A stretch of DNA of 49,053 nucleotides from Rhodococcus sp. IEGM 1409. Lineage in GTDB: Bacteria > Actinomycetota > Actinomycetes > Mycobacteriales > Mycobacteriaceae. The notes beneath the pieces are model-generated. The model was not told the origin of the DNA. It saw only the letters and a list, made by a program, of their open reading frames with translations, and did not search any database. The position numbers were made by a program, and so were the translations under genes. Shown here one piece after another: positions 25,981-34,774 of the stretch. Location: contig NZ_JASHKN010000011.1 in assembly GCF_030056735.1 (NCBI RefSeq), positions 1-49,053 on the forward strand. The letters run 5' to 3'. Numbering within the stretch: position 1 is the stretch's first letter; each line of letters starts with the position of its first letter.

Positions 25981-26370
25981 TCAGGCTGCTTCTCCGGCGG
26001 GAGCGTTCACGTCAGCCGGCAGAGCCGCCTTCGCGAGCGCGACCAGACCGGCAAATGCCTCGGCGTCAGAGACGGCGAGCTCGGCCAGGATCTTGCGGTC
26101 GACCTCGACCTCGGCCAGACGCAGGCCCTGGATGAGGCGGTTGTACGTGATGTCGTTGGCGCGAGCTGCAGCGTTGATACGCGTAATCCACAGCTTGCGG
26201 AACTCACCCTTGCGTGCACGACGGTCGCGGTATGCGTAGACCAGCGAGTGGAGCTGCTGCTCCTTGGCCTTGGTGTACAGACGTGAACGCTGTCCACGGT
26301 AGCCGCTGGATGCAGCAAGAATTGAACGACGCTTCTTCTGGGCGTTAACCGCCCTCTTTACGCGTGCCAC
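25981..26370 (-). CDS. rplT: 50S ribosomal protein L20 (129 aa)
   Basis: Early assembly protein of the 50S subunit that binds 23S rRNA. The basic N-terminal helix ([18 protein letters not shown], with the [11 protein letters not shown] segment) and the globular part [14 protein letters not shown] are fully conserved. GTG start at 26370. Co-transcribed with infC and rpmI, the classic infC-rpmI-rplT order. In other bacteria L20 represses this operon through the mRNA; whether that holds here is unknown. Confidence 0.98.
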   Translation of the reverse strand: MARVKRAVNAQKKRRSILAASSGYRGQRSRLYTKAKEQQLHSLVYAYRDRRARKGEFRKLWITRINAAARANDITYNRLIQGLRLAEVEVDRKILAELAVSDAEAFAGLVALAKAALPADVNAPAGEAA

Positions 26371-26437
26371 GTGAAAATCCTGTCAATCTTGGGGCTGTGA
26401 AACTCAGACGCCCCGGGTGGTCAGTAAGGGGGGCGAC

Positions 26438-26632
26438 TCAGATGCCGAGCATGCGCTTGATGCGCGGAGCGTCGTCAGGGCTGACAACGGCGACACCGTC
26501 GAGGCGACGGGTAACCCGGCTCGACTTGTGCTCGAGAAGGTGGCGACGGCCGGCCTTCTGGCGCATGAGCTTGCCGGTGCCGGACACCTTGAATCGCTTC
26601 GAGGCGCCGCTGTGGCTCTTCATCTTGGGCAT
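26438..26632 (-). CDS. rpmI: 50S ribosomal protein L35 (64 aa)
   Basis: Small basic 50S subunit protein. It starts with the family signature [21 protein letters not shown] and contains [16 protein letters not shown]. Length is typical. Lies 43 bp after infC and 67 bp before rplT on the same strand. Confidence 0.98.
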   Translation of the reverse strand: MPKMKSHSGASKRFKVSGTGKLMRQKAGRRHLLEHKSSRVTRRLDGVAVVSPDDAPRIKRMLGI

Positions 26633-26675
26633 GGAGTCCTCAGTTCTTGTTACGTGGTGGATCGTGGGAAATCGA

Positions 26676-27359
<684 letters not shown>

Positions 27360-27762
27360 GGGGCCTCCTAGGTTGAACGGTGCGGTCTTCATGACCGCAC
27401 GCAGCCCGTACCGCCCGCACCCCAACAAAAAGCCCCGCTCCGATGATTTCTCATCTGCGGGGCCCGATGTCGACCGATCACACAAGATCCAGCTCACGCC
27501 GAAACTTGTCTCCTCAACTGGGTGAGGAACCTGACGAAGCGGTTAGGCTTCGATAATCAGGTGACCGGAACCTCTGAACTGCAGTTCTACCTGCCGCGCA
27601 GAGGTGGGAGTCGGGCTCCACTTGCTGCCCCCGAACAGGTCGGAGGCGGTCGTTGCAACAAGAGTAACAGGTCGCCACAGATGAAAGAAATCGGTACCGG
27701 TCTCCCACAGCGGGGAGAGGCCCGATTCAACACCATCACGGCCTGATGGAATCCTTACTTCC
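27360..27762 (-). other. infC operon leader and divergent intergenic region, no gene
   Basis: About 400 bp between divergent infC (minus) and the DUF1844 gene (plus). On the minus strand it holds several hairpins: CGAAGC/GCTTCG at 27535-27552, a CCTCTG/CAGAGG stem spanning about 27571-27604 that includes the palindrome gaactgcagttc, and the strong terminator at 27427-27463. A likely but poor promoter lies around 27660-27690. The open frames here start inside the divergent gene or lack coding character. It looks like a long regulatory leader. Confidence 0.6.
27427..27463 (-). terminator. Intrinsic terminator in the infC leader (putative attenuator)
   Basis: On the minus strand, outer stem GCCCCGC/GCGGGGC and inner stem GATGA/TCATC around a 4-nt loop, followed directly by five U residues. 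It lies about 70 nt upstream of the infC start. No other minus-strand gene precedes it, so it can only act on infC leader transcripts, consistent with attenuation of the infC-rpmI-rplT operon. Confidence 0.75.
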
Positions 27763-28131
27763 ATGAGTGAGAACTTCGAGGCAGATCAGAACACCGACGG
27801 CGCGAATCCCGACGTCCGCGAACTCTCCGAAGTTCCCGCGGTGGAGGTCATCAGCCGCGCCGCAGTGATGCTGATGAGTTCGGCGGCCGAAAAACTCGGC
27901 CTCTCCGACGCCGACCCGTCTTCCAGCCCCTACCTCGACCTCGACGAAGCACGTCGAGTCATCACCGCGCTTGCCGGACTGGTGACTGCGTCGGTCGAAT
28001 ACCTCGGCCCCCACGCCGGCCCCATCCGTGAAGGCCTCCAAGCCTTGCAGCGCGCATTCCGCGAGGCCTCTTCGCACCCGGACGAGCCAGGAAAGGGACC
28101 GGGCGAGAAGTTCACCGGCCCGGTCTACTGA
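27763..28131 (+). CDS. DUF1844 family protein (122 aa)
   Basis: Small cytosolic protein of unknown function found next to infC in many actinobacteria. The family core is VEVISRAAVMLMSSAAEKLGL, PYLDLDEARRVITALAGLVTASVEYLG and the C-terminal helix PIREGLQALQRAFREAS. No membrane segment or catalytic motif seen. ATG at 27763. The next gene begins one base after its stop, so they are translationally coupled. Confidence 0.88.
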   Translation: MSENFEADQNTDGANPDVRELSEVPAVEVISRAAVMLMSSAAEKLGLSDADPSSSPYLDLDEARRVITALAGLVTASVEYLGPHAGPIREGLQALQRAFREASSHPDEPGKGPGEKFTGPVY

Positions 28132-28132
28132 G

Positions 28133-28549
28133 TTGGCAACCGCCAACAAGACTCAACCGACACCCGAGGACGTCGACGCGTTCATTTCCCGCGTCGACGA
28201 TCGCAAGCGCGCTGACAGCCTGGAGTTGATCTCCTTGCTGTCGGCTGTCACTGCCGAGCCTGCTGTCATGTGGGGCTCGAGCATCATCGGATTCGGGGCA
28301 CGGCACTACCGGTATGCGAGTGGCCACGAGGGAGACACTCCACTGATCGGATTCTCCCCCAGGGCCACCGCACTCACGTTGTACTTGTCGCTGAACTTCG
28401 GCGACTACACGGACACACTCGCGCGCCTCGGCAAGCACAAGATCGGCAAGGGCTGCCTGTACCTCAAGCGTCTGAGCGACGTCGACATGGCGGCCCTGAC
28501 CGAACTGATCACGGATTCCGTTGCCGCGGCCCGCAACATGACCGACTGA
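28133..28549 (+). CDS. DUF1801 domain protein (138 aa, TTG start)
   Basis: YdhG/DUF1801-like fold. Family features are ANKTQPTPEDVDAFISRVDDRKRADSLELISLL, MWGSSIIGFGARHYRYASGHEGDTPLIGFSPRA and the C-terminal LGKHKIGKGCLYLKRLSDVD. I chose TTG at 28133 because it is the only start near the conserved ANKTQPT segment and lies one base after the DUF1844 stop; the longer frame overlaps DUF1844 and is not conserved-looking. Function unknown. Confidence 0.88.
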   Translation: MATANKTQPTPEDVDAFISRVDDRKRADSLELISLLSAVTAEPAVMWGSSIIGFGARHYRYASGHEGDTPLIGFSPRATALTLYLSLNFGDYTDTLARLGKHKIGKGCLYLKRLSDVDMAALTELITDSVAAARNMTD

Positions 28550-28554
28550 AGCAG

Positions 28555-29259
28555 TCACCTTCGCGGCGTGACAGGCCGAGCGTCTTCCGGCGGTTGCCCG
28601 AACACGGTCGAATCCCGCGGGGTGAAGTGTTTGTTCGTCAACGTGGCCCGACGCATTCGGTCCAGTCGAAACCAGCGCACGGCGTCGCGCTGCCGACACC
28701 AGCCGATAAGAAACCACTGTCCACGGTCCTGCGCCAGAATGTGCGGTTCGACCGCCCGTTCCGACTCCGAACCGTCCCGGTCCACATAGTGCAACGACAC
28801 GACTCGGCTCTGTTCGAGACCCTGCTCAACTGCCTGCCGGTTCGCACGCGAATCCGCCACTGCCCTGCCGTCGCCACGGATCCACACACGACCACCGAGT
28901 TCGGCGACCTTACGACGACTCTCCTCGTCCATCACGTCGAGCAGTTTTGCCAGCGCCGCACGTCCATCTTGCGCAAACGGAGCATCGCCGGCCGCAGTCA
29001 AGGCCAACGCGATTGAAACCGCTTGCGGAACAGTGAAATTCACCGGAGGTAGTGTCGCGCGGCCCACGAGTCGGTAGCCACCGCCGGGGCCTGAGCGTGC
29101 CTCGATGGCCGCGCCCGACATCATCAGAGTCTCGATATCCCGCTTGATCGTTCGGGTGGTGACACCGAATTCCTCGGACAATCGGGAACACGTAGTCCCT
29201 CGATCGCCCTGTCGCCGAAGTTCCTCGACAAGAGCATGCAATCTCGCAGCTCGATTCAC
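28555..29259 (-). CDS. WYL-domain HTH transcriptional regulator (234 aa)
   Basis: DeoR-like winged helix (residues about 1-60, with SRLSEEFGVTTRTIKRDIETLMMSG) followed by a WYL domain, whose core appears as VVSLHYVDRDGSESERAVEPHILAQDRGQWFLIGWCRQRDAVRWFRLDRM. WYL proteins sense ligands such as nucleotides. GTG at 29259 gives VNRAARLHALVEEL, the usual N-terminus; GTG at 29265 is the alternative. It diverges from the hydrolase gene and likely controls it through the repeats at 29292-29323. Its stop lies 6 bp from the convergent DUF1801 stop. Confidence 0.88.
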   Translation of the reverse strand: MNRAARLHALVEELRRQGDRGTTCSRLSEEFGVTTRTIKRDIETLMMSGAAIEARSGPGGGYRLVGRATLPPVNFTVPQAVSIALALTAAGDAPFAQDGRAALAKLLDVMDEESRRKVAELGGRVWIRGDGRAVADSRANRQAVEQGLEQSRVVSLHYVDRDGSESERAVEPHILAQDRGQWFLIGWCRQRDAVRWFRLDRMRRATLTNKHFTPRDSTVFGQPPEDARPVTPRR

Positions 29260-29291
29260 ACCCACGAGTGTCTCAGAATTCGATACCAAAC

Positions 29292-29323
29292 GGTGACATA
29301 ATCGGTGACACTCTGTTGTCACC
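29292..29323 (+). promoter_or_regulatory. Operator-like GGTGACA repeats in the WYL/hydrolase divergent promoter
   Basis: GGTGACA occurs at 29292-29298 and 29304-29310, and inverted (TGTCACC) at 29317-29323. The last two form a 20-bp inverted repeat with a 6-bp centre; the first two are direct repeats 12 bp apart. A -10-like CATAAT (29297-29302) lies between them, so binding would affect the hydrolase promoter. Regulator assignment to the WYL protein is inferred from position. Confidence 0.55.
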
Positions 29324-29345
29324 AACCCGGCTGCACAGTGAGTAC

Positions 29346-30053
29346 ATGAAAACTCACATCGTTCTTGTCCCCGGATTCTGGCTCGGTTCATGGGCTTGGG
29401 ATGCAGTCCTCCCTCACCTCGAGCGTTCCGACACCCGCGTGACCAGCCTGACGCTGCCCGGACTCGACGCAGTCGATGCAGATCGATCAGCGGTCACCTT
29501 CGACGCCCACGTCCGCGCAGTCATCGACGCTGTCTCGGATTCCGACGAACGCACGGTCCTGGTCGTTCACAGCGGCGCCGGCCCGGTGGGGTACGCGGTC
29601 ACCGATCGCGTCCCGGATCGCGTCGCTCGGATCGTCTACGTCGACTCGGGTCCGATGCCCGACGGCGCGGCGCTGCGACCCGATTTGGCCGCCGATGTCG
29701 TCGAGATACCGCTCCCGACGTGGGCAGAACTCGAAGCAGACGGCAGCAGCCTCGAAGGACTCGACGAGAAAGCTCTCGAGGCGTTTCGCGCCAACGCCGT
29801 CCCCGAACCGGCCGGACCGGCCCGTGAGCCGATTGTCCTGACAAATGAGAAGCGCTATCAGGTGCCGTCCACCGTTGTTTGCAGCACGTTCCCGTCCGCG
29901 GTGATCGCCCAAATGGCCGACGGTGGCCACCCGATGGCCGTCGAGCTGGCGAAACTTCCGGTGACCTACGTCGATTTCCCGACCGGCCACTGGCCGATGT
30001 GGTCGCGCCCCGAAGATCTTGCACAGGTGATCCTCGAGGCCACCACTTCCTGA
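29346..30053 (+). CDS. Alpha/beta hydrolase (235 aa)
   Basis: Cytosolic alpha/beta-fold hydrolase. The oxyanion motif is HIVLVPGFWLGSWAW near residues 4-18, the nucleophile candidate Ser76 is in VVHSGAGP (a variant elbow), and the catalytic His is in FPTGHWPMWSRPED near residue 215. Fits small esterases of the salicylate-esterase/AB_hydrolase_6 type. ATG at 29346, 22 bp after the operator-like repeat. Substrate not predictable. Confidence 0.9.
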   Translation: MKTHIVLVPGFWLGSWAWDAVLPHLERSDTRVTSLTLPGLDAVDADRSAVTFDAHVRAVIDAVSDSDERTVLVVHSGAGPVGYAVTDRVPDRVARIVYVDSGPMPDGAALRPDLAADVVEIPLPTWAELEADGSSLEGLDEKALEAFRANAVPEPAGPAREPIVLTNEKRYQVPSTVVCSTFPSAVIAQMADGGHPMAVELAKLPVTYVDFPTGHWPMWSRPEDLAQVILEATTS

Positions 30054-30062
30054 CCGACAGAG

Positions 30063-30099
30063 CAGTGATGCCGGGTCGGATTCCGACCCGGCATCACTG
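30063..30099. terminator. Bidirectional terminator between the hydrolase gene and uvrA
   Basis: Perfect 17-bp GC-rich stem (30063-30079 with 30083-30099) with a 3-nt loop, in the 57-bp gap between converging genes. Confidence 0.85.
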
Positions 30100-30110
30100 A
30101 CCGACTTCTG

Positions 30111-33071
30111 CTAGCTCACGGAAGCAGCTTTCTTCCGTGGCGCAGCCTTCTTTGCTGCAACTGCCTTCGTCGCACGCTTCTTGGTGATCGGCTTGGCCTT
30201 TGCCGGCGCGTGCTGCGCGGTGAGAACTTCACTGAGGAACTTGCCCGTGTAGCTCTCGGGGACCGCGGCAACATCCTCCGGAGTACCTTGCGCCACAACG
30301 GTTCCGCCGCCCGATCCACCTTCGGGCCCCATGTCGACGACCCAGTCCGACGTCTTGATCACGTCGAGGTTGTGCTCGATCACGATCACGCTGTTGCCCT
30401 TGTCGACCAGACCGTTGATCACGATCAGGAGCTTGCGGATGTCCTCGAAATGCAGACCCGTGGTGGGTTCGTCGAGGATGTACACGGTGCGACCGGTCGA
30501 CCGTTTCTGCAATTCGGCGGCGAGCTTGACGCGTTGCGCCTCACCACCGGACAAAGTGGGAGCCGGCTGACCCAGTCGCACGTAGCCCAGGCCGACGTCG
30601 ACCAGAGTCTTGAGGTACCGGTGGATGGAGGTGACCGGTTGGAAGAACTCGGCTGCTTCCTCGATAGGCATGTCGAGAACCTCGGCGATCGACTTGCCCT
30701 TGTAGTGGACCTCGAGTGTTTCGCGGTTGTACCGAGCGCCGTGGCACACCTCGCACGGCACGTACACGTCCGGCAGGAAGTTCATCTCGATCTTCAGCGT
30801 TCCGTCGCCGGAGCACGCCTCGCAACGTCCGCCCTTGACGTTAAATGAGAACCGGCCGGGCTGGTATCCGCGGACCTTCGCTTCCGTGGTGGCTGCGAAG
30901 AGGGTTCGGATCTTGTCGAACACACCGGTGTACGTCGCCGCATTCGATCGTGGAGTCCGGCCGATCGGAGACTGATCGACCTGCACGAGTTTGTCCAGCT
31001 GATCGAGACCGTTGATTCGTGTGTGACGGCCAGGCACCTGGCGTGCACCGTTGAGCTTGTTCGCCATGACTGTCGCGAGAATGTCGTTGACCAACGTCGA
31101 CTTACCCGAACCGGAGACGCCGGTGACAGCGGTGAGAACGCCCAGGGGGAAGCTCACGTCGATGCCGTCGAGATTGTGCTCGCGAGCTCCGACGACCGTG
31201 ACCTGACGCTTACGGTCCACCGGCCGACGAATGGCCGGAACCTCGATGAAGCTGCGACCCGACAGGTAAGCGCCGGTCAGGGACTCTTCACACGTCAGCA
31301 GTTCTTCGTACGGTCCGCTGTGGACGACCTTGCCGCCATGCTCGCCGGCATACGGTCCGATGTCGACCACCCAGTCAGATGTACGGATCGTGTCTTCGTC
31401 ATGCTCGACCACGATCAGCGTGTTGCCGAGGTCGCGCAAGCGCGTCAGGGTTTCGATCAGTCGCCGGTTGTCGCGTTGGTGAAGACCGATGGACGGCTCG
31501 TCGAGTACGTACAGCACGCCGACGAGTCCGGATCCGATCTGTGTTGCCAAGCGGATTCGCTGGGCTTCGCCACCGGACAACGTGCCCGCGGCACGCGAGA
31601 GGGAAAGGTATTCCAGGCCGACGTCGAGCAGGAACCCGAGGCGCGCCTGAACTTCCTTGAGGACCTGACCCGCAATGGCCTCTTCGCGCGAACCGAGAGT
31701 GAGGCTGTTGAGGAAGTCCGCGCAATCGGAGATCGAGAGCTCACAGACCTCGGCGATGGACTTGCTGCCGAAATCCCCCGCCGCGATGGTCACGGACAGG
31801 ATTTCCGGACGTAGGCGAGCTCCACCACAAGCCGGGCACGGGGTGTCGCGCATGTACCCGTCGTAGCGTTCCTTCATCTGATCGGATTCGGTCTGCTCGA
31901 GCCGGCGGTGCAAGAACGGCATCACACCTTCGAACTCCGCGTAGTACGAACGGGTACGGCCGTACCGATTCTTGTACCGGACGTGAACCTGCTCCTCGCT
32001 ACCTTCGAGGATTGCTTTGCGGGCCTTCGCCGGCAACTTGTTCCACGGCGTTTTCATGTCGAAACCGAGGATGTCGCCGAGGCCGGACAGCAACCGTCCG
32101 AAGTACTCCGAACTCTGGCCCATCGACCACGGCGCGATTGCTCCGTCTTCGAGACTCAGGTCTGGATCGGGAACCACCAGATCCGGGTCGACCTCCTTGC
32201 GGATACCGAGGCCGGTGCATTCGGGGCAGGCGCCGTAGGGCGAGTTGAAGGAAAACGAGCGCGGTTCGAGATCGTCGATGGCGAGTGCGTGACCATTCGG
32301 GCAGGCCAGCTTCTCGGAGAATCGGCGCTCCCGATCAGGTGCATTTTCCTCGCGGTCGACAAAATCGAGGACGACGATGCCTTCGGCCAATCGAAGAGCG
32401 GTCTCGACCGAGTCGGTGAGGCGCTGCTTCGAGCTCGCCTTGACCTGCAAGCGGTCGACAACGACTTCGATGTCGTGCTTTTCCTGCTTCTTGAGCTTCG
32501 GCGGATCCGCGAGCGAGTGAACGACACCGTCGACGCGCACTCGCGAATAGCCCTGGGTGTTGAGCTGATCGAAGAGATCGACGAACTCGCCCTTGCGTGT
32601 ACGAACCACCGGTGCGAGGACCTGGAACTTGATGCCCTCTTCCATCTCGAGCACCTGGTCGACGATCTGCTGAGGCGTCTGACGTGCGATCTTCTCACCA
32701 CACACCGGGCAGTGTGCCGAACCTGCGCGGGCATAGAGGAGTCGGAGGTAGTCGTAGACCTCGGTGATGGTGCCTACCGTCGAACGCGGATTGCGGTTGG
32801 TCGACTTCTGGTCGATCGACACTGCAGGAGACAATCCTTCGATGAAATCCACATCCGGCTTGTCCATCTGACCGAGGAACTGACGCGCGTATGCCGAGAG
32901 CGACTCGACATAGCGGCGTTGCCCTTCGGCGAAGATCGTGTCGAAGGCGAGGCTGGACTTGCCGGAGCCGGACAACCCGGTGAAGACGATCAGGCTGTCT
33001 CGCGGGAGGTCGAGATCGACTCCTCGCAGATTGTGCTCACGCGCACCCCGCACGATCAGGCGATCCGCCAC
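30111..33071 (-). CDS. uvrA: Excinuclease ABC subunit A (986 aa)
   Basis: Damage-recognition ATPase of nucleotide excision repair; works with UvrB, also encoded in this window. Two ABC modules are present: Walker [10 protein letters not shown] near residue 32 and GVSGSGKST near 648; signatures LSGGEAQRI and [12 protein letters not shown]. Zinc modules are CPNGH...CPEC (about 273-300) and CEAC...CEVC (about 745-770). The C-terminus is a Lys/Ala-rich tail. I chose GTG at 33071 ([14 protein letters not shown]), with AAGGGA 6 nt upstream, matching mycobacterial UvrA; ATG at 33086 and TTG at 33092 are less likely. No clear LexA box upstream; a 14-bp CTCGCA/TGCGAG palindrome lies at 33131-33144. 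Confidence 0.97.
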   Translation of the reverse strand: MADRLIVRGAREHNLRGVDLDLPRDSLIVFTGLSGSGKSSLAFDTIFAEGQRRYVESLSAYARQFLGQMDKPDVDFIEGLSPAVSIDQKSTNRNPRSTVGTITEVYDYLRLLYARAGSAHCPVCGEKIARQTPQQIVDQVLEMEEGIKFQVLAPVVRTRKGEFVDLFDQLNTQGYSRVRVDGVVHSLADPPKLKKQEKHDIEVVVDRLQVKASSKQRLTDSVETALRLAEGIVVLDFVDREENAPDRERRFSEKLACPNGHALAIDDLEPRSFSFNSPYGACPECTGLGIRKEVDPDLVVPDPDLSLEDGAIAPWSMGQSSEYFGRLLSGLGDILGFDMKTPWNKLPAKARKAILEGSEEQVHVRYKNRYGRTRSYYAEFEGVMPFLHRRLEQTESDQMKERYDGYMRDTPCPACGGARLRPEILSVTIAAGDFGSKSIAEVCELSISDCADFLNSLTLGSREEAIAGQVLKEVQARLGFLLDVGLEYLSLSRAAGTLSGGEAQRIRLATQIGSGLVGVLYVLDEPSIGLHQRDNRRLIETLTRLRDLGNTLIVVEHDEDTIRTSDWVVDIGPYAGEHGGKVVHSGPYEELLTCEESLTGAYLSGRSFIEVPAIRRPVDRKRQVTVVGAREHNLDGIDVSFPLGVLTAVTGVSGSGKSTLVNDILATVMANKLNGARQVPGRHTRINGLDQLDKLVQVDQSPIGRTPRSNAATYTGVFDKIRTLFAATTEAKVRGYQPGRFSFNVKGGRCEACSGDGTLKIEMNFLPDVYVPCEVCHGARYNRETLEVHYKGKSIAEVLDMPIEEAAEFFQPVTSIHRYLKTLVDVGLGYVRLGQPAPTLSGGEAQRVKLAAELQKRSTGRTVYILDEPTTGLHFEDIRKLLIVINGLVDKGNSVIVIEHNLDVIKTSDWVVDMGPEGGSGGGTVVAQGTPEDVAAVPESYTGKFLSEVLTAQHAPAKAKPITKKRATKAVAAKKAAPRKKAASVS

Positions 33072-33232
33072 ACCAATTCCCTTCATTGTCAATCATCTGG
33101 GGCCGTCCCCCCGGAGAAGTCTCGAGTGCCCTCGCAAATGCGAGTCCTCGATCGATCGTCATCGTAGGCCGAGCCACCGACACGTTTTCCTCACCAGGCG
33201 AGCCCATCGCTCTACCTGCCCCTATTCGAAGG

Positions 33233-33238
33233 TAGCCT
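33233..33238 (+). promoter_or_regulatory. -10 element of the metallo-hydrolase gene (leaderless start)
   Basis: TAGCCT ends 7 nt before the ATG at 33246, so transcription should begin at the start codon. There is no ribosome binding site. The -35 region is weak. Confidence 0.5.
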
Positions 33239-33245
33239 GCGTTTC

Positions 33246-33932
33246 ATGACGAATCAGCCCATCGTGATCGACGACTCCTACACCGGTCAGGTCTCCCCCG
33301 ATTCTGCCCCTCAGCGGCGCACAGTCGAAGGCGCCGTCATCACGAAGATGTCGGTCGGCCCCATGGACAACAACACTTACCTCGTCGTCTGTTCCACGAC
33401 CGGGAAATCCCTCCTGATCGATGCGGCCAACGAAGCCGAGAAGATCATCGCGCTCATCGAACAGGAAGCACCTGTTTTCGATTCCATCGTCACCACCCAC
33501 CAGCACGGCGATCACTGGTTGGCCTTGCAGGACGTCCACGCTGCAACCAAGGTGCCGACCGCCGCGCACCCTCTCGACGCGGAGGTCCTTCCCGTCACCC
33601 CGGACGTTCTCCTCGAAGACGGCGACAAGGTGACAGTTGGCAATCTGAGCCTCGATGTCATTCACCTGTCCGGCCACACACCCGGCTCCATTGCACTGGC
33701 TCTCACCGAACCGAGCGGACAGGTTCACCTCTTCACCGGTGATTCACTCTTCCCTGGTGGTGTCGGAAAGACCGCCGACCCCGAGAAGTTCACTTCCCTG
33801 CTCGACAACGTGGAAACCAAGCTGTTCGGAAGGTACGACGACGCGACCGTCGTCTACCCCGGGCATGGCAAGGACACGACGCTCGGCGCCGAGCGCCCGC
33901 ACTTGGCGGAGTGGCGCGAACGCGGTTGGTGA
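33246..33932 (+). CDS. Metallo-beta-lactamase-fold hydrolase, glyoxalase II-like (228 aa)
   Basis: The dinuclear metal motif is HQHGDH at residues 85-90 (His85, His87, Asp89, His90), with further ligands His144, Asp166 and His207 (YPGHGKD). The short C-terminal region resembles single-domain hydroxyacylglutathione hydrolase-like proteins; the native substrate would more likely be a mycothiol adduct or another thioester in this group of bacteria (inference). Divergent from uvrA, as is its mycobacterial counterpart Rv1637c. Confidence 0.93.
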   Translation: MTNQPIVIDDSYTGQVSPDSAPQRRTVEGAVITKMSVGPMDNNTYLVVCSTTGKSLLIDAANEAEKIIALIEQEAPVFDSIVTTHQHGDHWLALQDVHAATKVPTAAHPLDAEVLPVTPDVLLEDGDKVTVGNLSLDVIHLSGHTPGSIALALTEPSGQVHLFTGDSLFPGGVGKTADPEKFTSLLDNVETKLFGRYDDATVVYPGHGKDTTLGAERPHLAEWRERGW

Positions 33933-33959
33933 CGTCTCACCCGTCTGAACTGGATCCCG

Positions 33960-34517
33960 CTAGTCGACTCGTTCACTTCTGACCGGTTCACCATTGACTC
34001 GAAGTCGCGGGAGCCAGGTCGTCAGAGTCCGGCCCAGGCCTTCGACCATCCGTTCACCGAACACACACAACGTGCGCTCCCACGGATGGCCGAAGGTTCC
34101 TTCTGTGAAATCGTCGCGCCCGAATACGTAGTAATCGCCGTTCGGATAGACCGGGACGCGCCACTCCGCCAACTCCTGCGCAGCGGCATGTGCCTCCGCG
34201 TCGAAGGTGTAGCCCGGATGCTGCCAGTCCAGTACGACGAAGTTGGGATCGTCGTTCCAACCGGTGACAAAACAGCGCAACGCTTCGGCGTTGATCGCAT
34301 CGACGCGGGCGGCACACGCCCCTGGAGTCGCAGATGGCGCCGCGCCCAAATCGAAGACCACGGACGGTGTCGGCTCGGCGATGGCGGGCCAAGATCGTGC
34401 GTCGATGCCGGGGGTGAATCCGAAGCGGGCGCGAAACATCGCCCAGTTTCGCTCGTTCTCCTCAGCTGAGAGTTGTCCCCAACCGGCGGGAAGGGTCGAG
34501 CCGAAGTTCTGTGTCAT
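33960..34517 (-). CDS. DUF2716-like protein (185 aa)
   Basis: Unknown function. The C-terminal YPNGDYYVFGRDDFTEGTFGHPWERTLCVFGERMV is typical of DUF2716 proteins. Upstream are WGQLSAEENERNWAMFRARFGF and PSVVFDLG. I chose ATG at 34517 (MTQNFGSTLP). The frame stays open to 34802 and the stretch up to about 34650 has reasonable codon use, so the true start could be further upstream. No signal peptide. Stop lies 27 bp from the convergent metallo-hydrolase stop. Confidence 0.75.
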   Translation of the reverse strand: MTQNFGSTLPAGWGQLSAEENERNWAMFRARFGFTPGIDARSWPAIAEPTPSVVFDLGAAPSATPGACAARVDAINAEALRCFVTGWNDDPNFVVLDWQHPGYTFDAEAHAAAQELAEWRVPVYPNGDYYVFGRDDFTEGTFGHPWERTLCVFGERMVEGLGRTLTTWLPRLRVNGEPVRSERVD

Positions 34518-34774
34518 CTTCGTGGTCACCACACAATGGTGGTCGATCGGTCTGCGCTGTGTGGCACCTTCGAACACGCCGTGTGCGGATACGCGGTAAC
34601 GGATACTTCCGAACGGGGTGTCCGAACCCACAACGAAGTCATCGACGCAGGACAGCGGGTTTCGGCGACCAGGAATCCGTCCTCGCGGAAGAGCGCCGCG
34701 ACGTCCTTGCACCGGACCAATTCCTTCTGCGATCGCTAGGGTGGAAAACGAACCTACATCGGGAGGCTTGAAAC

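Noticed and set aside
27543..27764. 73-residue minus-strand frame in the infC leader as a leader peptide
   Set aside because: It begins at the start of the divergent DUF1844 gene, has no ribosome site and no run of regulatory codons.
33072..33245. Search for a LexA/SOS box upstream of uvrA, and likewise upstream of uvrB (42393-42478)
   Set aside because: No TCGAAC-N4-GTTCGA-type palindrome found. The CTCGCA/TGCGAG palindrome at 33131-33144 does not match the actinobacterial LexA motif.
34526..34720. 64-residue minus-strand frame upstream of DUF2716
   Set aside because: No domain, no ribosome site, and it overlaps the alternative extension of the DUF2716 frame; insufficient support for a gene.
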